A DNA stretch of 64,000 nt from an uncultured Endozoicomonas sp. (GTDB taxonomy: Bacteria > Pseudomonadota > Gammaproteobacteria > Pseudomonadales > Endozoicomonadaceae). A program made the translations under genes and the position numbers. Within the stretch, counting starts at the first letter, position 1. Each line of letters starts with the position of its first letter. A model generated the notes under the pieces. The model had not been told where the DNA came from. It was given only the letters and a program-made list of their open reading frames with translations, and searched no databases. The DNA lies in assembly GCF_947495845.1 (NCBI RefSeq), contig NZ_CANMAO010000017.1, positions 34,845-98,844 of the forward strand. The letters run 5' to 3'. Below, piece by piece: positions 48,503 through 57,577 of this stretch.

Positions 48503-49477
48503 ATGGGTGATGTTGTTAAAACCATACAAGAGAGCGTAACGGTCCCTGATGATCTCGGTGGCCGACGCTTTGATCAGGTGGCTGCCGCCAGTTTTTCCGG
48601 ATTTTCCCGGGCAAAATTGCAGGAGTGGATTCGAGATGGTCATCTGTTGGTGGACGGTGAATCCCGAAAGCCAAAAGATAAACTGTACGGCGGTGAGCAA
48701 CTGACGCTTTCCGTTGAAATTGAAAACGACAAGCAATGGCAGGCGGAAAATATTCCTCTGGATATTGTTTATGAAGATGATGACATTATTGTCATCAATA
48801 AGCCGGCGGGCCTGGTCGTTCACCCGGCAGCAGGTAATTACACCGGCACGTTGCTGAACGCACTGCTTTACCATTATCCGGATAATGCCGCCATTCCCCG
48901 TGCTGGTATTGTGCACCGACTGGACAAAGACACCACCGGCCTGATGGTGGTTGCCCGCACTCATGAAGCCCATGGTGATCTGGTGGCTCAGCTGCAGGAC
49001 CGAACAGTGCATCGTGAATATGAAGCGGTGGTTAGAGGTGTGATGACCAGTGGTGGCGTTGTGGATGCGCCTATTGGCCGCCATCCCCAGAATCGTTTGA
49101 AAATGGCGGTGGTGCGTGGTGGTAAAACGGCCATCACGCACTATCGTGTGCTCAAGCGTTTTAAGTCGTTCACCCATATTCGCCTACAATTGGAAACCGG
49201 CAGAACGCATCAGATTCGTGTGCACATGAGTCATCAGCGTTACCCTCTGGTTGGCGATGATCTGTACGGCGGTGGTTTGAAATTGCCGAAATCCTGCCCG
49301 GAAGCGCTGGAAGCGATGCTTCGTACTTTCCGTCGTCAGGCGCTTCATGCGCGTCAATTAGGCTTGATTCATCCAGCCTCTGGCGAATACATGGAATGGG
49401 AAGTCCCTTTAACGGACGATTTTCAGGCTCTGCTGGATTCTCTTGCGGCGAATGAGCCAAAGCCGGAACAACTCTAA
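48503..49477 (+). CDS. rluD: 23S rRNA pseudouridine synthase RluD
   Basis: 324 aa from ATG 48503. An N-terminal S4 domain ([20 protein letters not shown]) and an RluA-type catalytic domain with [16 protein letters not shown] (catalytic Asp) and [13 protein letters not shown]. Modifies U1911/1915/1917 in helix 69 by homology. The divergent bamD and downstream pgeF match the usual neighbourhood. Confidence 0.95.
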   Translation: MGDVVKTIQESVTVPDDLGGRRFDQVAAASFSGFSRAKLQEWIRDGHLLVDGESRKPKDKLYGGEQLTLSVEIENDKQWQAENIPLDIVYEDDDIIVINKPAGLVVHPAAGNYTGTLLNALLYHYPDNAAIPRAGIVHRLDKDTTGLMVVARTHEAHGDLVAQLQDRTVHREYEAVVRGVMTSGGVVDAPIGRHPQNRLKMAVVRGGKTAITHYRVLKRFKSFTHIRLQLETGRTHQIRVHMSHQRYPLVGDDLYGGGLKLPKSCPEALEAMLRTFRRQALHARQLGLIHPASGEYMEWEVPLTDDFQALLDSLAANEPKPEQL

Positions 49478-49517
49478 ACAGTCAGGAGGTTCCACAAAAC
49501 AGTGAACCTTCAGGTTA

Positions 49518-49640
49518 GGGTAGCGGCAAATAAGAAATTCCCAGCGTCATCCCCGCGAAGGCGGGGATCCATTGTCATGGTAGATTCCCGCCTTCGCGGG
49601 AATGACGAATCAGTGGTAATTTGCTTACTACCGTTACCCT
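49518..49640 (+). repeat. Dispersed inverted-repeat element between rluD and pgeF
   Basis: Two inverted arms: one runs GGGTAGCGGCAAATAAG to CCCCGCGAAGGCGGGGATCC, the other CCCGCCTTCGCGGG to GCTTACTACCGTTACCCT. The first arm recurs in opposite orientation at 59813-59874. It also opens a frame that extends pgeF upstream with a PRRRGSI / DSRLRGND translation, a known signature of such repeats and not true coding. Confidence 0.85.
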
Positions 49641-49663
49641 TAGACAAAACAGGGCACGATGCT

Positions 49664-50413
49664 GTGAATAATAAACGATACCTTCCTGTTGATTGGCCAG
49701 CCCCTTCCCATATTAAAGCGGTGGTCACTACCCGCCAGAGCGAAGGCTTTGATGTGCAAGATGGGTTTTCTGCTTTTAACCTGGGGCTGTATTCCGGTGA
49801 GGCTGTTGATGTCATTCAGGCCAATCGACAGCAACTGCAGGATGATCTGAAGCTGGCAGAGTCACCTTTGTGGCTAAAGCAGATTCACGGCATCGAGGTG
49901 GCTGATGTAGCGACCAGTGATCAGGAAGTGGAAGCGGATGCGTCTGTTTCCAGTCAGCCGGGTATGTCTGCCGCCGTGTTAACTGCTGATTGTTTGCCGG
50001 TGTTGTTCACCAATGTTAATGGCTCTGTCGTCGCCGCGGCTCACGCTGGTTGGAAGGGATTGGTGAGCGGTGTGCTGGAGTCTACGGTAACAGCCATGAA
50101 CGTTGCGCCGGCCACTGTCATGGCTTGGCTTGGGCCGGCCATCAGCCAGTCAAATTTTGAAGTGGGGCCTGAAGTACGAGAACAGTTTCTGACAGCAGAT
50201 GCGGGTTGCGAAGCTGCTTTCATCCCCGGGAAAGGCGACCGCTGGTTTGCGGATCTTTATGCGCTGGCAACCAGACGGTTGAATCGAATGGGTGTTCAGC
50301 AAATATACGGTGGAGGCTTCTGCACGTTTGATCAGCAAGACCAGTTTTATTCCTATCGAAGGGATGGCAAAACTTCCGGAAGAATGGCTTCTCTGATTTG
50401 GATTCAATCATAA
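49664..50413 (+). CDS. pgeF: Peptidoglycan editing factor PgeF (multicopper polyphenol oxidase family, YfiH)
   Basis: 249 aa from GTG 49664, chosen because upstream in-frame sequence is repeat-derived. LKQIHG, TADCLPVLF, AAAHAGWKGL and GPAISQSNFEVG contain the His-Cys-His metal ligands of the family. It removes wrongly incorporated residues in UDP-MurNAc precursors, so it complements the dcw enzymes. Adjacent to rluD as in pseudomonads. Confidence 0.92.
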   Translation: MNNKRYLPVDWPAPSHIKAVVTTRQSEGFDVQDGFSAFNLGLYSGEAVDVIQANRQQLQDDLKLAESPLWLKQIHGIEVADVATSDQEVEADASVSSQPGMSAAVLTADCLPVLFTNVNGSVVAAAHAGWKGLVSGVLESTVTAMNVAPATVMAWLGPAISQSNFEVGPEVREQFLTADAGCEAAFIPGKGDRWFADLYALATRRLNRMGVQQIYGGGFCTFDQQDQFYSYRRDGKTSGRMASLIWIQS

Positions 50414-50445
50414 CGGATAAGTTCCGACAGATATGAAACATCTGC

Positions 50446-50473
50446 CTTGAATTACGCCCGTCTAGCGCCATAT
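50446..50473 (+). promoter_or_regulatory. Sigma-32-type heat-shock promoter for clpB
   Basis: CTTGAAT (50446-50452), 13 bp, CGCCATAT (50466-50473) closely follows the sigma-32 consensus CTTGAAA / CCCCATNT, 45 bp before clpB. Confidence 0.7.
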
Positions 50474-50517
50474 TAAAAGGTGTCGACAGGTAATTTTTCT
50501 TACCCGGGAGGTTTTTC

Positions 50518-53097
50518 ATGAGAATGGATCGACTGACCAGCAAGCTTCAATCTGCTCTGGCCGATGCTCAATCACTGGCCATTGGTAAAGACAACAGCCA
50601 GATTGAACCCGTACATCTTCTGCTGGCAATGATTGATCAGAAAGGCGGTTCGGTCAGGCCGCTGTTAATGCAGGTCGGGTTTGATGTATCTACCTTACGC
50701 AGTGACCTGAACGGCATGCTGGAAAACCTGGCTCAGGTCGGCACGCCCACCGGTGACATTCAAACTTCCCAACCCCTCTACCGAATGCTGAATCTGGCGG
50801 ATAAAAAAGCCCAGAACGCCGGCGATCAATTTATCTCCAGTGAAACCATGCTACTGGTGATGATGGAAGACGAGGGCGATATTGGCAAATTGCTGACCAG
50901 TCAGGGTGTCAGTAAAAAAGCGCTGGAAAATGCCATCAAGAATATCCGTGGCGGTGCCTCAATTAATGACGCTAATGCAGAAGATAATCGGGATTCTCTG
51001 AATAAATACACCGTTGACCTCACTGAACTGGCTGAAGCGGGCAAGCTCGACCCGGTGATCGGCCGTGACGATGAAATTCGTCGTACCGTTCAGGTGCTTC
51101 AACGCAGAACCAAAAACAACCCTGTTATTATCGGCGAACCCGGTGTTGGTAAAACCGCCATTGTGGAAGGGCTGGCTCAGCGGATTATCAATGGTGAAGT
51201 TCCGGAAGGTTTAAAAGGCAAACGTCTTTTATCTCTGGATATGGGCTCCTTGATTGCCGGTGCGAAATTTCGTGGTGAATTTGAAGAGCGGTTAAAAGCC
51301 GTGTTAAACGATCTTTCAAAGCAGGAAGGTCAGATCATTCTCTTTATCGATGAAATCCACACCATGGTCGGTGCCGGTAAAGGTGATGGTGCTATGGATG
51401 CAGGTAATATGTTAAAGCCTGCGCTGGCTCGTGGTGAATTGCACTGTGTCGGAGCGACGACACTGGACGAATATCGTAAATACATTGAAAAAGACGCAGC
51501 CCTTGAACGACGCTTCCAGAAAGTGCTGGTGGATGAGCCGACCGAAGAAGACGCCATAGCCATTCTTCGTGGCTTGAAAGAACGTTACGAAGCGCACCAC
51601 GGTGTTGATATTACCGACCCAGCTATTATTGCATCCGTTAAATTATCTCAACGGTACATTACGGACCGACAGCTGCCGGATAAAGCCATCGACTTGATTG
51701 ATGAAGCTGCCAGCCGAATCCGCATGGAGATGGATTCCAAGCCGGAAGCCATGGATAAGCTGGAACGTCGGTTAATTCAATTGAAAATCGAACAGGAAGC
51801 CCTGAAGAAAGAAGACGATGCCGCGTCCAAAGAGCGCTTGTCGAAACTCAACGATCAGGTTACTGAGCTGGAACGTGAATATTCCGACATGGAAGATGTC
51901 TGGAAAGCCGAGAAAGCACAGCTGCAAGGCGGACAAAAACTCCGTGAAGAAAAAGAAAAACTATTGATCGAGTTGGAAGCCGCTAAACGTTCCGGCGATC
52001 TCACCAAAATGTCAGAAATTCAGTACGGCGCATTACCAGAGCTGGATAAGAAACTGGCACAGGCCGATGCGGTAGAAAGCGGCGAAAATCAGTTGCTGCG
52101 AAATCGCGTTACCGATGAACAGATTGCCGATGTGGTGTCTAAGTGGACTGGTATTCCTGTCGCCAAAATGCTGGAAGGCGAAAAAGAGAAATTGCTTCAG
52201 ATGGAAGACGTTCTGCACAATCGAGTGATTGGTCAGGATGAAGCGGTGGTTGCTGTTGCCAACGCAGTGCGCCGTTCAAGAGCAGGCCTTGCAGATCCAA
52301 ACCGACCCAATGGCTCATTTATGTTTCTTGGCCCAACCGGTGTGGGTAAAACGGAGCTTTGTAAGTCACTGGCGGAATTCCTGTTTGATACGGAAGATGC
52401 CATTGTCCGAATCGATATGTCAGAATTTATGGAGAAGCATTCCGTCTCTCGCCTATTGGGCGCACCTCCGGGATACGTTGGCTATGAAGAAGGTGGCTAT
52501 CTGACAGAAGCCGTACGTCGTAAGCCGTATTCTCTGGTACTTCTGGACGAAGTGGAAAAGGCGCACCCGGATGTGTTCACTATTCTGCTGCAGGTATTGG
52601 AAGATGGTCGTTTAACTGATGGACAGGGCAGAACCGTCGATTTCAAAAATACGGTGATTGTTATGACATCAAATCTGGGTTCAGATTTGATTCAAACCTT
52701 CCAGAACAAAGACGGTGAAACCAACTTTGAAGATTTGAAAGAGACATTGGTTGAAGTAGTGGGTACCCACTTCCGCCCTGAGTTTGTTAACCGCATTGAT
52801 GAAGTAGTGGTGTTCCATCCATTGGCGGCAAGTCAGATCAAAGCCATTGCCAGCATCCAATTAGCAAATCTGGATCGACGGCTGGCAGAGAATAACCTTA
52901 AACTTGAACTGTCTGATGAGGCTCTGGATCAGCTGGCAGAAGTTGGATTCGACCCGGTATACGGCGCACGTCCACTAAAACGTGCGATCCAGCGCAGTAT
53001 TGAAAACCCTCTGGCTGAGGCAATATTGTCTGGTCAGTATAAGCCGGGTGATACTATCAAAGTGTCAGTCAAAGATGACTCGCTTTTATTTTCCTGA
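50518..53097 (+). CDS. clpB: Disaggregase chaperone ClpB
   Basis: 859 aa. Clp-N domain (1-150), AAA1 with [14 protein letters not shown], a coiled-coil middle domain (about 410-525) and AAA2 with [17 protein letters not shown]; pore loop [13 protein letters not shown]. Works with DnaK to dissolve aggregates. GGGAGG precedes the ATG. The upstream sigma-32-like promoter fits heat induction. Confidence 0.98.
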   Translation: MRMDRLTSKLQSALADAQSLAIGKDNSQIEPVHLLLAMIDQKGGSVRPLLMQVGFDVSTLRSDLNGMLENLAQVGTPTGDIQTSQPLYRMLNLADKKAQNAGDQFISSETMLLVMMEDEGDIGKLLTSQGVSKKALENAIKNIRGGASINDANAEDNRDSLNKYTVDLTELAEAGKLDPVIGRDDEIRRTVQVLQRRTKNNPVIIGEPGVGKTAIVEGLAQRIINGEVPEGLKGKRLLSLDMGSLIAGAKFRGEFEERLKAVLNDLSKQEGQIILFIDEIHTMVGAGKGDGAMDAGNMLKPALARGELHCVGATTLDEYRKYIEKDAALERRFQKVLVDEPTEEDAIAILRGLKERYEAHHGVDITDPAIIASVKLSQRYITDRQLPDKAIDLIDEAASRIRMEMDSKPEAMDKLERRLIQLKIEQEALKKEDDAASKERLSKLNDQVTELEREYSDMEDVWKAEKAQLQGGQKLREEKEKLLIELEAAKRSGDLTKMSEIQYGALPELDKKLAQADAVESGENQLLRNRVTDEQIADVVSKWTGIPVAKMLEGEKEKLLQMEDVLHNRVIGQDEAVVAVANAVRRSRAGLADPNRPNGSFMFLGPTGVGKTELCKSLAEFLFDTEDAIVRIDMSEFMEKHSVSRLLGAPPGYVGYEEGGYLTEAVRRKPYSLVLLDEVEKAHPDVFTILLQVLEDGRLTDGQGRTVDFKNTVIVMTSNLGSDLIQTFQNKDGETNFEDLKETLVEVVGTHFRPEFVNRIDEVVVFHPLAASQIKAIASIQLANLDRRLAENNLKLELSDEALDQLAEVGFDPVYGARPLKRAIQRSIENPLAEAILSGQYKPGDTIKVSVKDDSLLFS

Positions 53098-53157
53098 TTT
53101 TGAGTGTTTTGTGCTGAGTGGCGCATATGGCAATGGAGGAGCCTGACTTCAAAAGAA

Positions 53158-54555
53158 TTATAGATCGGTTTCAAGATATCGTGCTGGTGTTTGTTGGGCT
53201 GCTGAGTACAGGTCTTCTTCCAGATTGCGATTGAAATTGCGTAGCACTGTCAGAATCTTTTCAGGCTCCTGCCTGCTGGTCTGTAGTAGCGGGTAAAAAG
53301 GGTTTCCGGTGCTGGTTAGAATTTCATTTTGAACTGCCTGTCTGTCAATGTCACATGCGCTTGAAAACGCGTCAACAAATGCCGATAATTTGTGATCTTT
53401 ACTCTTCAATATTTTGCGATTGAGTTCATCGCTTTCTATATTGCACTCTTCCAGGAGCGATTCCCAAATAGCCTTGATTTCATCACCTGTTGCTTGATGT
53501 TGCGGGTTCGGGAAATCTGACCCCATTGAGGCGGAGAGTTCGTAAGCAGGGGGTGGCATGTCTAGTCTTAAGTTTGATAGCGGGTACGATAACTCGTTCG
53601 AACGATCATGCTGGATATCCTGAAACTCCTGACGCTTTTTATTCATGTCCAGTTTGATGTTTTCAACAATGGTAACCAGATTTTCAATGGTGTCGTCTAC
53701 TGGCATTCGTTTGATAAAGAGCTCATGAAATAATTGGTAAAATTGTTCAGTCATTGGCAGGCTGCGGCTGCTTTGGTCGTCGAATACTCGCTCTACATTA
53801 GGGAGTACGCACTTTAAATGTGATGCAAGGCTGTGCTTCAAAGGAGTATATAGACCGAGTGGTGAATAAGCGAAAATAATCAATGATTCTCTTGCATAGT
53901 AAATGTGTTTGACATTGGTTTTTTGCTGCTTGTTGGCTTCAGTAAGAGGCGAATCGGGGTACTGAATCTGATTCAGTTGATCATCACTCCCATCATAGGA
54001 TGGTGGTGCGTTGGTATTGATTCGATGAAGAATAGCATTCAATTGATTGGTCGTTTTCTCAATACCCTGATTTAAATGGTTGCAGGTTGCTTCGGAGCCT
54101 TTCATCTTTGTGTAATGATGCAGGATCTGATATAGAGCTTCGTTGACCTGCTGTTTATCGTTATTGACAGCAGTCTCGTAAAAGCGTGTATGGGATACAT
54201 CGAGATTTTTGGCAAGAGCGTTCAAAAGCTGTAAACGATGTTCAGGTTGAAAATATGGAGTCAGTTTGTTGGCAGCATTGCATAGGTCTTCTGTGTTTGC
54301 GGCTCTATCTCGCTGACTGAGATTTATTTGGGATGCTGTTCCTGCTGCTTGGTCTACAGTGCGAGAGTCATGCTGCCTTCCGTATCTAGTCAGTTCTTTT
54401 TTTTGTTGATTACAATATGTTTGGCTGGAATACAGGGATGAAACGCTACGCCCTGATGCAGTTGAGCGACTGCCTGAGTTATGAGGTGTCTGCTCCTGTG
54501 TCGGGTACTTTAGGTTTTCTGAAGTCGTTGGTACTATTTGTGATGAGTTATCCAT
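53158..54555 (-). CDS. Hypothetical protein with two PPxY motifs and a death-fold-like region
   Basis: 465 aa, no recognised family, no signal peptide or membrane helix. The Ser/Thr/Gln-rich N-terminus is followed by a helical stretch (about 90-168) whose pattern LLNALAKNLDV, QQVNEALYQILHHY, KGSEATCNHLNQGI resembles death-domain helices. Two PPxY motifs occur: APPSYD (PPSY 184-187) and MPPPAYEL (PPAY 335-338). PPxY binds WW domains, notably of NEDD4-type ubiquitin ligases. A C-terminal helical region (about 355-460) is uncharacterised. Convergent with clpB and separated from yigL by 266 bp. Likely accessory; host targeting is inferred. Confidence 0.7.
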   Translation of the reverse strand: MDNSSQIVPTTSENLKYPTQEQTPHNSGSRSTASGRSVSSLYSSQTYCNQQKKELTRYGRQHDSRTVDQAAGTASQINLSQRDRAANTEDLCNAANKLTPYFQPEHRLQLLNALAKNLDVSHTRFYETAVNNDKQQVNEALYQILHHYTKMKGSEATCNHLNQGIEKTTNQLNAILHRINTNAPPSYDGSDDQLNQIQYPDSPLTEANKQQKTNVKHIYYARESLIIFAYSPLGLYTPLKHSLASHLKCVLPNVERVFDDQSSRSLPMTEQFYQLFHELFIKRMPVDDTIENLVTIVENIKLDMNKKRQEFQDIQHDRSNELSYPLSNLRLDMPPPAYELSASMGSDFPNPQHQATGDEIKAIWESLLEECNIESDELNRKILKSKDHKLSAFVDAFSSACDIDRQAVQNEILTSTGNPFYPLLQTSRQEPEKILTVLRNFNRNLEEDLYSAAQQTPARYLETDL

Positions 54556-54821
54556 TACCGATTCTCATTGTTTACGTTCTGCTGATTAGATTGAGATTAA
54601 GGATATTAGTTCCACAAAAGATAAACATACGGCAGTTTTTTTGGTTAACACTGGTAAGGCGTATTCTTGAGGGAGAAAACTACTCATTGATTAATAGGCT
54701 ATCTGGCTTTAATTTAAGAGGCATAAAGATCGTCAGATTAGATAGGTTTGCTGACTGCTGGTGAGCTGGTCGCTGCCCCTAACTGTGCGAGCTTATAAAA
54801 CGGACTCTCCAGAGGTAGTCA

Positions 54822-55625
54822 ATGTATCCAGTGGTTGTTTCCGACTTAGACGGTACCCTTCTCAATAAACAGCACGAACTGTCACCCCGAACCCGCGAAG
54901 TCATTCAGACGTTAAGCCAACAGGGCATCAAGTTTATCTTTGCCACAGGTCGGCACTATCAGGATGTGGAGCGTATTCGCGCACAGCTCGGTGTGGATAT
55001 GTACCTGATCACCAGTAATGGCGCCCGGGTTCATAATCCTCAGGGTGAAATGATTATCCAGCACGATATTCGCCCGGAGCTGGTTCCGTCACTGCTAGAT
55101 TTACGCAAACCCCATGCCGCTAACACACACACGAATGTGTATCAGGGTGAACAGTGGTTATTAGAAGTTGAGCTGGATGAGCTGAAAGCGTTTCATAAAG
55201 AAAGTGGCTTCACTTATCAGGTGACTGATTTTGATCGAATGGGCAGCCATAATGTGCAAAAGATCTTTTTTATTGCGCCTTCGCAGTCCGACCTTTTGCC
55301 GATATCGGAAAAAGCCACCGAGCTATTTGGTGATCAGCTATCTATGGCGTATTCTCTCCCGGAGTGCTTTGAAATCATGGCGTCTGGGGTGCATAAAGGT
55401 TCTGCACTTTCAGAAGTTCTGAAATTAAAAGGCTTGGAACTGAAAGATGCCATCGCGTTTGGTGATGGTATGAATGATCTGGAAATGCTCTCGCTGGTCG
55501 GCAAAGGTGTGGTGATGGGGAATAGTGATCCGACGCTGGTCAAACAGTTGGCAGGTTATGAGCAAACCGGGCACTGTAATGATCATGCTGTTGCGGAGTA
55601 TCTGGCTCGGCTTTACAACCTTTAA
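54822..55625 (+). CDS. yigL: HAD-superfamily phosphatase, YigL-like
   Basis: 267 aa Cof-type HAD phosphatase. DLDGTLLN (nucleophile Asp), FATGRHYQDV, ITSNGARVH, and IAFGDGMNDLEML for motif IV. It follows E. coli YigL closely along its length (HxLSP, TNVY, EIMASGVHKG, GKGVVMGN), which dephosphorylates sugar phosphates and pyridoxal phosphate. Cytosolic. Confidence 0.88.
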   Translation: MYPVVVSDLDGTLLNKQHELSPRTREVIQTLSQQGIKFIFATGRHYQDVERIRAQLGVDMYLITSNGARVHNPQGEMIIQHDIRPELVPSLLDLRKPHAANTHTNVYQGEQWLLEVELDELKAFHKESGFTYQVTDFDRMGSHNVQKIFFIAPSQSDLLPISEKATELFGDQLSMAYSLPECFEIMASGVHKGSALSEVLKLKGLELKDAIAFGDGMNDLEMLSLVGKGVVMGNSDPTLVKQLAGYEQTGHCNDHAVAEYLARLYNL

Positions 55626-55656
55626 ATCAGAATAACCAAAGTAGAAGGTGTGGTTG

Positions 55657-56196
55657 ATGGATGCAATTGTCTGGGGTGTAAATCATAAGACGGTGGTCGA
55701 AGGTCATCGGAGAATAAGCACTCCGGTTGGTGTCTTGAAAGTGACGGCAACCGCTAAAGGCATTTCGTCCATTCTGCCCGATGATGACATTCCGTTAACC
55801 GCTGATCATCAACCTGCTGTACTGGATCGTGATAAAATTTCAGAGTATTTGAAGGTAGCCATCAAAGAGCTGACCGATTATTTTGCCGGTAATTTAACCG
55901 CATTTTCTGTCGCCCTTGACCTGCAGGGAACCGAGTTCCAACAATCGGTATGGCAGGCCTTGATGCAGATTACTTATGGTGAAACCTGCTCCTATGTGGA
56001 TATCGCCAGAAAAATACATCGCCCTAACGCTTCAAGGGCTGTCGGTGCAGCTAATGGTGCTAATCCGGTGGCGATTATTGTTCCCTGCCATCGAGCGATT
56101 GGGAAAAATGGCAGTATGACTGGGTACGCACATGGCCTGAATATGAAGCGCTGGCTTTTGATGCTGGAAAAGGATGCTGTGAGTATCAAGAGCTAG
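55657..56196 (+). CDS. ogt: Methylated-DNA-protein cysteine methyltransferase
   Basis: 179 aa from ATG 55657 (GAAGG 9 nt upstream). GTEFQQSVWQALMQI, SYVDIARKI, SRAVGAANGANPV and the acceptor motif IVPCHRAIG identify an O6-alkylguanine-DNA alkyltransferase of the Ogt type. Direct, suicidal DNA repair. Its TAG stop (56194-56196) is also the first three bases of the inverted-repeat element that follows. Confidence 0.93.
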   Translation: MDAIVWGVNHKTVVEGHRRISTPVGVLKVTATAKGISSILPDDDIPLTADHQPAVLDRDKISEYLKVAIKELTDYFAGNLTAFSVALDLQGTEFQQSVWQALMQITYGETCSYVDIARKIHRPNASRAVGAANGANPVAIIVPCHRAIGKNGSMTGYAHGLNMKRWLLMLEKDAVSIKS

Positions 56197-56359
56197 GAGC
56201 CTGTCGGACTTAGCCGACCGTAGCGAGAAAAAGTCCGGTTTGAGTCAGTTTTTATGCTCGTTTGAGGCGAATAGCGAGCTATTCAACGAAAAGGAGCATA
56301 AAAACTGGCCAAATCCGGCTTTTTCGCAGTAGGTCAGTGCTAAGTCCGACAGGCTCCTA
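56194..56359. repeat. MITE-like 166-bp inverted-repeat element
   Basis: The ends are perfect 20-bp inverted copies starting TAGGAGCCTGTCGGACTTAG. Inner arms continue imperfectly (AAAAAGTCCGG / CCGGCTTTTT; GTTTTTATGCTC / GAGCATAAAAAC) around the core GGCGAATAGCGAGCTATT. No coding capacity, so it would depend on a transposase in trans or act as a structured RNA. Confidence 0.9.
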
Positions 56360-56471
56360 GGAGCGGTTATCAATTGGCCATCCAATCAATTGTATATCCG
56401 GGTGATGACACCCCAAGCCTGCCCTTTAAAAGTGACCCAATGATAGGATAAGACATTTGGCGTGCCTTTAT

Positions 56472-57329
56472 ATGATGCGTTGCAAACACCATATCTCAAC
56501 AAATTGTTTCCCGCTTTTGATAGGTATCCTATTACTTATCCTCGGTGGCTGTTCAAGCAGGGTTGATCACTCTTTGTTTATTCGCAATATAGCCACTGAC
56601 TTAGGGGGAAAGGCAGAGGTTGTGATCGGGCAGGAATACTCGCTGCAAACGGTACATGTGCTTTCTAGCAAGAATGACGTTCTAAGGATTTATATTGAAG
56701 GAGATGGCAGAGCCTGGGCCAGACGAAACCGGCCATCCATGGACCCAACCCCTGTGAATCCATTAGTTCTCAATCTGATGACTGCTGATACCTATGAGGA
56801 TAAGGCTTATGTCGCACGTCCATGTCAGTACGTTAAGGGGGAGAACTGTAAAGTAAGCACCTGGACAGACCAACGATACAGCCAGTCAGCGATTGTGAGC
56901 CTTGCCCAGGTTATTGATGCTCTAAAGCAGAAGGGCAATTATCAGCACATTGAGCTGATTGGTTATTCTGGTGGCGCTACCCTCGCGCTTCTGGTGGCCG
57001 CCGGTCGTGACGACATCCGTTCTGTCAGAACGATTGCCGGGAATCTTGATCCACACCATGTTAATCGTCTTCATAATGTCTCCCCTATGGCGGATGCGGC
57101 ATCGCCAGCCAACGTTATTGATAAATTGAAGCGTATTCCGCAGCTGCATTTGGTGGGTGCTGAGGATAATGCCATTCCCCCTGTTGTGTTTGATGCCTAC
57201 AGAGCCAGCTTCCCGGAACCTGAGTGCATTCGAGGTGAAATCGTCGCCGGAGCCAGTCATCAGGAAGGGTGGGTAGAGCATTGGAGGGCGTTACTTAAGA
57301 TACCGGTGCGATCCTGCAAGGCGCTCTGA
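56472..57329 (+). CDS. Lipoprotein with alpha/beta-hydrolase serine motif
   Basis: About 285 aa. Signal peptide with lipobox LILGGC, predicting a membrane-anchored lipoprotein. ELIGYSGGATLALLVAA carries a G-x-S-x-G nucleophile elbow; the acid and His may be in VGAEDNAIP and AGASHQEGW. RIYIEGDGRAW resembles an oxyanion-loop strand. Substrate unknown. No good ribosome binding site; ATG 56472 or 56475 is likely, and the frame opens with TTG at 56457. Confidence 0.8.
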   Translation: MMRCKHHISTNCFPLLIGILLLILGGCSSRVDHSLFIRNIATDLGGKAEVVIGQEYSLQTVHVLSSKNDVLRIYIEGDGRAWARRNRPSMDPTPVNPLVLNLMTADTYEDKAYVARPCQYVKGENCKVSTWTDQRYSQSAIVSLAQVIDALKQKGNYQHIELIGYSGGATLALLVAAGRDDIRSVRTIAGNLDPHHVNRLHNVSPMADAASPANVIDKLKRIPQLHLVGAEDNAIPPVVFDAYRASFPEPECIRGEIVAGASHQEGWVEHWRALLKIPVRSCKAL

Positions 57330-57577
57330 GGGTAAACCAAGCTGGCTTTTTATTATCTATAAGCGCAAGGCACGACCCTGAGTTGAATCGATTTGTGTTT
57401 GGCTGCTTCATTCAGTAAAAAAATCTGAATTTTACACTCATTTTTTTGCTCTACCTGTTGATATAACTATGAGGATCAGGAATCTCAGCCTGAGTGCTGG
57501 CTGGCCGAAGTCGTTTTCAGGCAGCTGACTTCTGATCAGGGTTCCTATTTGAATAGCTTATAGACAGGGAGTGGTTG

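Noticed and set aside
49502..49663. N-terminal 54 residues of the pgeF frame as a real domain
   Set aside because: Encoded by a dispersed inverted repeat (SPRRRGSI, DSRLRGND); conserved PgeF sequence begins only after GTG 49664.
54417..54764. 115-codon plus-strand frame with a hydrophobic stretch
   Set aside because: It overlaps the start of the PPxY gene on the other strand, has no ribosome binding site, and the hydrophobic run is explained by AT-rich sequence.
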